Assembly (NCBI RefSeq): GCF_001884105.1
Contig: NZ_MACI01000010.1
Location: forward strand, 22,564-86,563
Direction: 5' to 3'
Source: Bacillus luti
GTDB taxonomy: Bacteria > Bacillota > Bacilli > Bacillales > Bacillaceae_G
DNA: 64,000 nucleotides
In this document: piece after piece, positions 58,326 to 64,000 of the stretch
Position numbering within the stretch: position 1 is the first letter of the stretch
Layout: each line of letters begins with the position of its first letter
Program-made: the position numbers and the translations under genes
Notes under the pieces: model-generated
Told to the model about the DNA's origin: nothing
What the model saw: the letters and a program-made list of their open reading frames with translations, nothing else
The model's database searches: none

Positions 58326-59222
58326 TTATCCAACTTTATTTTCTTCGTAAATCTTCTCTCCATCTGCTACAACTAGCTTTCGGAATTCTTCTAATAGACG
58401 ATTCGTATGTGGACCCGTTTGCCCTAAACCAATCGTTCTACCATCTACTGTTGTAACAGCAATTACTTCAGCAGCCGTTCCTGTTAAAAAGACTTCATCA
58501 GCTACATATACATCGTGCCTTGTAAATAACTCTTCTCTAACGTCATATCCAAGTTTTTCACCGATTTCTAAAATAGCGTTTCGAGTAATCCCTTCTAACG
58601 CTCCAGCAGAACTTGGTGGTGTAATTAATTTATTTCCTTTTACAATAAATACGTTATCTCCTGATCCTTCAGCTACGTACCCTTGATCATTTAACATAAG
58701 TGCTTCTTGCACTCCAGCTAATTTCGCTTCGATGCGAACTAAAATATTATTTAAGTAATTTAAAGATTTGACTTGAGGTGATAAAACATCTGGACGATTT
58801 CGGCGTGTTGCAACTGTTACGACCGGAATCCCTTTTTCGTAATATTCTTGCGGAAATAAAGATAACTGTTCTGCGATTACTACTACATTCGGTTTCTTAC
58901 AGGAATCAGGATCTAATCCAAGATTCCCAGGTCCTCTTGATACAACGAGGCGGATATATCCATTAGATAGTTTGTTTTGTCGAATCGTTTCAACAACGAT
59001 TTTCGTTGTTTCTTCTAACGTATACGGGATTTCTAACATGATGGATTTCGCTGATTCATATAACCGGACAAGATGTTCTCTCAAACGGAAAACATTACCG
59101 CTATATACCCTAATTCCTTCGAACACTCCATCGCCGTATAAATAGCCATGATCATATACTGAAACTTTTGCTTCGTCTTTTGGAACAAATTCTCCATTTA
59201 AGAAAATCCATTGCTCGTTCAC
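58326..59222 (-). CDS. ilvE: Branched-chain amino acid aminotransferase
   Basis: PLP enzyme (fold IV) making Ile, Leu and Val. DHGYLYGDGVFEGIRVYSG, PLP Lys in SPQVKSLNYLNN, EGSGDNVFIV, and GTAAEVIAVTTVDG are all present. 298 residues. Lies directly upstream of the T-box; a weak AGGGGGCG site precedes the ATG. Confidence 0.95.
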   Translation of the reverse strand: MNEQWIFLNGEFVPKDEAKVSVYDHGYLYGDGVFEGIRVYSGNVFRLREHLVRLYESAKSIMLEIPYTLEETTKIVVETIRQNKLSNGYIRLVVSRGPGNLGLDPDSCKKPNVVVIAEQLSLFPQEYYEKGIPVVTVATRRNRPDVLSPQVKSLNYLNNILVRIEAKLAGVQEALMLNDQGYVAEGSGDNVFIVKGNKLITPPSSAGALEGITRNAILEIGEKLGYDVREELFTRHDVYVADEVFLTGTAAEVIAVTTVDGRTIGLGQTGPHTNRLLEEFRKLVVADGEKIYEENKVG

Positions 59223-59638
59223 TGGAAAGCGCCCCCTATGTTCTATGAATTTTTTATTGTTTCCTAGTTTACTCTCCTTTCCAAATAAATCAAGTAAATT
59301 TTTAGAAAATTTTTAATTTTTAATCGTACGTACATCTTTGTTTATATTGATTTAACAACATTGTTAACGTTTACAAAAAGTCAAAAAATTTTTTTCGCCA
59401 ATTTTCACTAAAAAAAATATTTGTTTAAAAGAAGGATTTTCATCAATTGATACGAATCTATTGTATTCAATAAACGGACGTCCGTTTTTATAAATTCGGG
59501 AATATACAACGACTTTTGCTGAAAAAGGGGGAAAATAATAAAAATAACGCTGTCTAAAAATAACATTCATATTTTTCATTTCGGAATCATAATCCTATTT
59601 TTAAAAAACAATTTGTCAAAATGAAGGAGGAAATCAAT
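59223..59638. other. AT-rich intergenic region between ilvE and the 79-residue hypothetical gene
   Basis: About 415 bp without a credible gene. It contains the ilvE promoter region and a 16-bp perfect palindrome AAACGGACGTCCGTTT (59472-59487) followed by TTTATAAA, which could be a weak terminator or an operator. A 71-codon minus-strand frame here has no ribosome binding site. Confidence 0.5.
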
Positions 59639-59878
59639 ATGGCGTGTGTACAAATTAAAGGAACGAGACAAGAGGTAGTAGAAATGCTTCAACTATTTGA
59701 TCTAATGGATACGAAAGGTTTTTGTAAATTCGATAACTATGTAGAGGTAGAACCAAATCATAAAGAACATAATAATTTTATTGCTTCAATCGACATCCAT
59801 TCAAATACTTCTTCCGCCCAAGATACTTTAAACGATCAATTCGTAAGCCAAATGCTTACTGGTGTATATAACGACTAA
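59639..59878 (+). CDS. Small conserved hypothetical protein, 79 residues
   Basis: Soluble protein with a beta-alpha start (CVQIKGTRQEVVEMLQLFD) that looks like a small ACT/ferredoxin-like fold and may belong to a Bacillus-only DUF (DUF3970-like, from memory). ATG 59639 follows AAGGAGG. Monocistronic or paired with the UPF0180 gene 124 bp downstream. Function unknown. Confidence 0.72.
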   Translation: MACVQIKGTRQEVVEMLQLFDLMDTKGFCKFDNYVEVEPNHKEHNNFIASIDIHSNTSSAQDTLNDQFVSQMLTGVYND

Positions 59879-60002
59879 ATAAAGCGATACTTTAATCAGA
59901 CTCCCCGTAAATAACAGATAAATATATGCTTCCTACCGTCTTTCATAAATATATGCGATATACTTGCGCATACTAGCAACTAGATGGTAGGAGGTGAGAA
60001 TT

Positions 60003-60242
60003 ATGGCTAGAATCGGTGTTGAAAACTCGTTAACAGATGTTCAGCAAGCTCTTAAGCAACAAGGACATGAAGTTGTTACCCTTAACTCCGAACATGATGC
60101 ACAAGGGTGCGATTGTTGTGTTGTTACTGGGCAAGATTCCAATATGACGGGGATTGCAGATGCATCAATTAAAGGATCAGTAATTACAGCTCACGGTTTA
60201 ACAACGGATGAAATTTGTCAGCAAGTTGAGAGCCGCACTTAA
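60003..60242 (+). CDS. UPF0180 family protein (YkuS-like)
   Basis: 79-residue Rossmann-like half-domain protein: [20 protein letters not shown], then a CDCC motif followed by [14 protein letters not shown] and a final [16 protein letters not shown], the pattern of UPF0180/YkuS. ATG 60003 follows GGAGGTGAG. Function unknown. Strong terminator downstream. Confidence 0.88.
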   Translation: MARIGVENSLTDVQQALKQQGHEVVTLNSEHDAQGCDCCVVTGQDSNMTGIADASIKGSVITAHGLTTDEICQQVESRT

Positions 60243-60257
60243 ATTTATTATAAAAAT

Positions 60258-60293
60258 AGAAAGAGGACTCCTTTTAAAAAGGAGTCCTCTTTT
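60258..60293 (+). terminator. Terminator of the UPF0180 gene
   Basis: Stem AGAGGACTCCTTTT / AAAAGGAGTCCTCT followed by six T. Confidence 0.92.
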
Positions 60294-60576
60294 TTATATT
60301 CACCTAACGGGAAAGTAACATATACTGGATGAAAGCCCTACCTCTCTCTCATCATTACGGTTCCACTGACCGCTCCTTGATTCACTAGTATACCTATAAA
60401 GCCTACAATTATAATTTTTAGGGTTTGTTCACAAAAGTTGTTGGTAAAACTACCCGATCTTTTGCAAACTTTTCGTATTATATTTATAAGATTTATTTAC
60501 TTTACACTAGCTGTAACCGAGACACGAATTAAAATTTTAACACCAATAAAACAAATTGTCAACATGTTTTACAAAT

Positions 60577-60609
60577 TTAAAACAGACATTAACGGTTTGT
60601 CTGTTTTAG
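60577..60609 (-). terminator. Terminator of the 29-residue membrane peptide gene
   Basis: Minus-strand stem AAAACAGACA / TGTCTGTTTT overlapping the stop codon of the small gene. Confidence 0.75.
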
Positions 60610-60695
60610 AATGGAGCTTTTTCTTTTATTACATATACAACAAAACCGCTTACTAGCATAAATAAGCCAACTACCAAATTTTTGATATTAATCAT
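60606..60695 (-). CDS. 29-residue single-span membrane peptide
   Basis: ATG start with GGGAGAGG about 5 nt upstream, and a terminator hairpin on its stop codon. After six polar residues (MINIKN) it is one transmembrane helix (LVVGLFMLVSGFVVYVI) and a charged end (KEKAPF). The combination of site, helix and terminator makes a real small protein likely. No family recognised. Confidence 0.65.
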   Translation of the reverse strand: MINIKNLVVGLFMLVSGFVVYVIKEKAPF

Positions 60696-60803
60696 AAATT
60701 CCTCTCCCTTATTTCACACATCATATATATTTACATTTCAATTATTCCGATCGTCCTAAAGCGCACTTTTTCTAATATATCACAATTCCTAAAAAATGCA
60801 AGT

Positions 60804-61271
60804 TCACTTTTGGCGCCCATTTACAAATTTATCTACGGTGCTCGGTACAGTATTTAAAGCTTTTTCAATTAAATGTGTACTACTATTGAGATGCAATACT
60901 TGCACACCGTTAGAACCAACTACTAAAAAAGCAACTGGACTAATAGAAACCCCAGCCCCACTTCCGCCTCCAAATGGATGACTTTGCTTGTTCTCTTTCT
61001 GCTGCCCTTGTCCGTTATTATGTTTTTCGGAAGTAAAATCTCCTTTAAAGTCACTTCCACCAGCACCAAAACCAAAAGCAACTTGAGATACTGTTAATAC
61101 TACATTTCCGTCAGCTGTGGAAACCGGACTACCAACAATCGTATTTACATCTACCATCTCTTTTAAATTTGTCATTGCTGTTTTCATTAAATTTTCAATT
61201 GGATGTTCCATTATGTACTGCACCCTTTCCTCATTATTCTTTTTTATACTTTCCAAAATAGAGGAAGTCAT
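60804..61271 (-). CDS. gerW: GerW/YtfJ-family sporulation protein
   Basis: Spore protein family required in B. subtilis for normal germination response. Family motifs ENLMKTAMTNLKEMVDVNTI, GSPVSTADGNVVLTVSQVAF, GFGAGGSDF and GGGSGAGVSISPVAFLVVG are complete. It has an N-terminal extension of about 20 residues compared with YtfJ. The ATG at 61271 is tentative; a TTG at 61292 with AGGTGG upstream is the alternative. A bcr1 copy lies 50-70 bp upstream. Confidence 0.87.
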   Translation of the reverse strand: MTSSILESIKKNNEERVQYIMEHPIENLMKTAMTNLKEMVDVNTIVGSPVSTADGNVVLTVSQVAFGFGAGGSDFKGDFTSEKHNNGQGQQKENKQSHPFGGGSGAGVSISPVAFLVVGSNGVQVLHLNSSTHLIEKALNTVPSTVDKFVNGRQK

Positions 61272-61340
61272 ACTAAGTTTTCCTATTTCCAAAAAACAAT
61301 TTCCACCTTTTAAATGGATATTACTCCCTGCACATGCTCG

Positions 61341-61500
61341 GATAAAGTGAAACTTTAATCAGTGGGGGTTTTCTTCATCCCCCGCTGATTATTAGCCTTC
61401 ACCAATCGGACTTTTATGAGCAGCCCGACCCCCACCTAACTTCTTTGCTTTCGCTGAATTTTGAGGTGGGGATCTTATTGCCCATTAAAGCGGGATAAAA
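61341..61500 (+). repeat. bcr1-type repeat
   Basis: About 160 bp, starting GATAAAGTGAAACTTTAATC and ending CATTAAAGCGGGATAAAA. Includes the inverted pair ATCAGTGGGGG / CCCCCGCTGAT and blocks CCCACCTAACTTCTTTGCTT and GAATTTTGAGGTGGGG. The same element as at 32559-32720, and closer to intact, with well-kept complementary arms. Confidence 0.88.
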
Positions 61501-61554
61501 AAGAAAAAGAGATACATACTACTATTGAACCTTGTTATGAAAGGAGTCATGACT

Positions 61555-61923
61555 TTGACTGAGAAATTTGATGATTATAAAAAAAGAGATAGAATAGATA
61601 GCGACTATAGTGACTATAAAGAAGAATATGCTGCTGAAGTTGCACCACAGCGTATTGATTACGATGAGAAGGATCATAAAGATGATGTAAGGTCGTCAGC
61701 CGCTGGATCAACTGCTGGCTTTATCGCTCTTGCCTTATCTATATTATCACTCTTCACCTTTCCAACACTATTTGGTCTTGTTTCTGTATTACTAGGAATT
61801 TACGCTTATAATCGTGGTGCTACTGTAACTGGTGGTATCGCTGCGATTGTCGGTGGTATTGCAGCACTTATCGCGATTTTATTCCGCGTAGCGCTTATCG
61901 GTTTATTGTTCTCCCTTTTTTAA
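61555..61923 (+). CDS. Small membrane protein with acidic N-terminus
   Basis: 122 residues: a highly charged N-terminal half (KFDDYKKRDRIDSDYSDYKE) and two to three Gly/Ala-rich membrane helices (residues about 50-120) of the DUF4190-like type. TTG 61555 is 8 nt from AAAGGAG; the ATG at 61549 is only 2 nt from it. Function unknown. A bcr1 copy ends 54 bp upstream. Confidence 0.7.
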   Translation: MTEKFDDYKKRDRIDSDYSDYKEEYAAEVAPQRIDYDEKDHKDDVRSSAAGSTAGFIALALSILSLFTFPTLFGLVSVLLGIYAYNRGATVTGGIAAIVGGIAALIAILFRVALIGLLFSLF

Positions 61924-61960
61924 AAAGAAAAAGGTATCTCGCTTTATGCGAGATACCTTA
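61924..61960 (-). terminator. Terminator of the potassium transporter gene
   Basis: Minus-strand stem AAGGTATCTCGC / GCGAGATACCTT followed by TTTCTTTTT. Confidence 0.85.
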
Positions 61961-63301
61961 TCCTGTAAATACATCTTCTGATGGATATTTAATTTTTTGT
62001 TTTGCTGGTCGCGCTAAAGAAAACACAAGTGTTAACGGTCCGATTAATCCACAAAACATAACAAACATAATGATACATTTTCCGAACGCCGACAGCTTCG
62101 CAGTAATCCCCATCGTTAATCCTACTGTTCCAAACGCTGAAATCGTCTCAAATAATAACTGAATAAAACTGAATTCTTCTGTAAGCATTAATACAAATAC
62201 CGCTGTAAAGATGAGTATTTGGCTGGCAACAGCAATTGCTAACGCTCTCGTTACTGTCGACATTTTAATGGTACGCTGAAATAAAACGATTTCCTCCTTC
62301 TTTCTAAAGAAAGAAAGGACAGATGTAACTAAAATAACAAACGTTGTTAATTTAATCCCCCCACCTGTTGATACACTTCCTGCACCAATAAACATTAAAA
62401 CCATCGTAAATAATATAGATGATTCTTCCATCCCCCCGTAGTCAACTGTATTAAATCCAGCAGTACGAGGAGTAATACCTTGGAAGAAAGAAGCCCATAA
62501 CTTTTCATTTAAAGGTAAATTCCCTAACGTCTTCACATTATTATATTCCAATACAAAAATCACAATCATCGCTATCACATTTAGCGCTACTGTTCCAACA
62601 ATCATGATTTTGGAATGAAGCGATAATTTTCGAAAACTACGGCTATACCATATATCAATTAATACGGTAAATCCGAGACCACCTATTACGATTAAAGAGC
62701 AAATCCCAATATTAATAATAGGATCGCCTACATACCTTGTTAAATTATCCGGCCATAGAGCAAATCCAGCATTATTATAAGATGCGATCACGTGAAAAAT
62801 ACTATAGTATACACCTTTTCCAAAGCCAAACTCTGGAATAAAACGAAACGATAAAAAGATGACTCCAATAAGCTCAATACAAATTGAAAATATAAAGACA
62901 CGCTTTACTAATTTTACAAGACCACCTATATTCGTTTGATTAAATGCTTCCCCAATTAATAACCGGTGGCGCAAACCAATTTTTTTACCTAATACCCAAA
63001 CAATTAAAATGGCAATCGTCATAAGACCTAGCCCACCTGTTTGAATTAAAAGCATAATAACAATTTCGCCAAACATCGTAAACGTACTTGCAGTATCTAC
63101 TACTCCTAAACCAGTTACAGTTGCTGCTGACGTTGCCGTAAAGAAAGCATCTACCCAACTAATATGTACTTTCGTTGCGAATGGTAACTTTAATAACAAA
63201 CCGCCAACCACAATTAAGCAGAAAAAACCTAATGCTAATATTTGCGGTGGGTTTAATCGTATAAAACGATTATACAGCCTTTGTTTTTTTGTTACTTCCA
63301 T
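61958..63301 (-). CDS. TrkH/KtrB-family potassium uptake channel subunit (KtrD-like)
   Basis: Membrane K+ channel subunit of Ktr systems. Four pore-loop repeats are visible with the selectivity glycine in ATVTGLGVVD, SYNNAGFALW, TPRTAGFNT and FGTVGLTMG. 447 residues from ATG 63301 (GGGAG upstream), with about eight to ten helices. No ktrA-like RCK gene is adjacent, which resembles the orphan KtrD of B. subtilis (partner KtrC elsewhere). No c-di-AMP riboswitch recognised upstream. Confidence 0.9.
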   Translation of the reverse strand: MEVTKKQRLYNRFIRLNPPQILALGFFCLIVVGGLLLKLPFATKVHISWVDAFFTATSAATVTGLGVVDTASTFTMFGEIVIMLLIQTGGLGLMTIAILIVWVLGKKIGLRHRLLIGEAFNQTNIGGLVKLVKRVFIFSICIELIGVIFLSFRFIPEFGFGKGVYYSIFHVIASYNNAGFALWPDNLTRYVGDPIINIGICSLIVIGGLGFTVLIDIWYSRSFRKLSLHSKIMIVGTVALNVIAMIVIFVLEYNNVKTLGNLPLNEKLWASFFQGITPRTAGFNTVDYGGMEESSILFTMVLMFIGAGSVSTGGGIKLTTFVILVTSVLSFFRKKEEIVLFQRTIKMSTVTRALAIAVASQILIFTAVFVLMLTEEFSFIQLLFETISAFGTVGLTMGITAKLSAFGKCIIMFVMFCGLIGPLTLVFSLARPAKQKIKYPSEDVFTG

Positions 63302-63540
63302 ATTCACTAACTCCCTTTCCCCCCTCATAACTAAAGGCTTATAAAAAACCTTACATGGCGGGATAAACCTTATATTCTTATAATATAGTTGAGCATAGTC
63401 CTTTTTTTCATAGTTTTCAACTTTTATTTATACGCGAACTTCACTTCATTTTATGACAAAACACTTTCTATTATATTTATTCTTACTCTACAACTCTCGC
63501 AACAATCATTTTATATGTATCATTTCTCAAATCCTCATAC

Positions 63541-64000
63541 CTTTCACTCTATGTTCACACGAGGGTCACATCTATCTTTTATAGTACATGTATCGAAGTT
63601 GTTCCTCCCTAATTTTTAAGACATTCCCCAGTGTCTTGAACAACTTCCATCCCTAATTAAATTGACATAAATTGTCCCCTTCCTTGACCATCTTATATGT
63701 GATGGTCTTATTTTTTTATTTACTCTATCCTCTATTTCAAACTCCCTCTCTCTTTCACTCTATGTTCACACGAGGGTCACATCTATCTTTTATAGTATAT
63801 GTATCGAAGTTGTTCCTCCCTAATTTTTAAGACATTCCCCAGTGTCTTGAACAACTTCCATCCCTAATTAAATTGACATAAATTGTCCCCTTCCTGACCA
63901 TCTCATATGTGATGGTCTTATTTTTTTGTTTACTCTATCCTCTATTTCAAACTCCCTCTCTCTTTCACTCTATGTTCACACGAGGGTCACATCTATCTTT
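63541..64000. repeat. 210-bp tandem repeat, at least 2.2 copies, running off the window
   Basis: Units start at 63541, 63752 and 63962 with CTTTCACTCTATGTTCACAC. The first two differ at only a few positions (for example TACATG versus TATATG, and one inserted T). Each unit carries an interrupted hairpin GAAGTTGTTC / GAACAACTTC enclosing AAGACA / TGTCTT, and a terminator-like stem GACCATC / GATGGTC followed by a T-run on the plus strand. No coding frame of note. Confidence 0.85.

Noticed and set aside
59364-59579. 71-codon minus-strand frame upstream of ilvE
   Set aside because: No ribosome binding site, AT-rich chance frame.
60298-60440. Minus-strand hydrophobic frame (IIIVGFIGILVNQGAVSG)
   Set aside because: No start codon or ribosome binding site after the in-frame stop; at most a remnant of a small gene.
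63389-63619. 76-codon plus-strand frame before and into the tandem repeat
   Set aside because: No ribosome binding site; the end runs into repeat DNA.
63541-64000. CRISPR array
   Set aside because: Unit length is about 210 bp and the whole unit repeats; there are no short repeats with unique spacers and no cas genes.

Overview
The window is a chromosomal segment of a Bacillus cereus group bacterium. The evidence is low-GC DNA with Bacillus-type GGAGG ribosome binding sites and frequent TTG starts, a collagen-like exosporium-type gene, two full copies plus one deleted copy of a repeat matching the B. cereus-specific bcr1 element, and Bacillus-type S-box, L-box and T-box leaders. I see no rRNA, tRNA, CRISPR array, prophage or insertion sequence with a transposase.

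Layout. 0.2-8.4 kb (mostly +): a soluble PAS histidine kinase of sporulation-kinase type, a collagen-like gene split by a 7-bp tandem duplication, a class A penicillin-binding protein (-), a PhoU-like/PiT phosphate pair, and a TauE-type exporter. 8.6-15 kb: a cysteine-free Crp/Fnr regulator convergent with hmp, whose promoter carries a TGTGA-N6-TCACT box; then an M50 protease, a lipoprotein, a methyltransferase and small membrane proteins. 15.3-17 kb: isoleucine T-box and brnQ. 17-21 kb (-): the cell-envelope stress locus liaI-liaH // liaF-liaS-liaR with an internal terminator and a palindromic candidate LiaR box. 21-28 kb: S-box-controlled NhaC-type transporter (MetT-like), DUF402 protein, glutamate symporter, M23 hydrolase, and an NSS transporter under a T-box with probable tryptophan specifier. 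28.5-35.6 kb (-): sulfate assimilation and siroheme operon under an S-box, yezD-cysH-sat-cysC-[bcr1]-sulfite reductase-DUF3906-cobA-sirB-sirC. 35.7-42.3 kb: L-box-lysA, an LTA synthase, pssA, a D-2-hydroxyacid dehydrogenase. 42.3-50.1 kb (-): histidine operon hisZGDBHAFIE-hisJ. 50.1-59.2 kb (-): ilvE, isoleucine T-box, ilvBNC-leuABCD. 59.6-64 kb: small conserved proteins, a GerW/YtfJ spore protein, bcr1, a KtrB/KtrD-type potassium channel subunit, and a 210-bp tandem repeat running off the end.

How it works together. Much of the window is amino-acid and sulfur supply controlled by RNA sensors: two SAM riboswitches, three T-boxes, one lysine riboswitch, and, ahead of hisZ, what I read as a ribosome-stalling leader-peptide attenuator. 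The leader encodes a 17-residue peptide with three consecutive His codons, a stop codon abutting the first of five mutually exclusive RNA segments, and an intrinsic terminator. I regard this his leader as the most interesting item because peptide attenuators of this type are classically proteobacterial and I do not recall one described for a Bacillus his operon. Other notable points are the bcr1 copy that supplies the end of cysC inside an operon, the slippage-type frameshift in the collagen-like gene, and the tandem repeat at the right edge.
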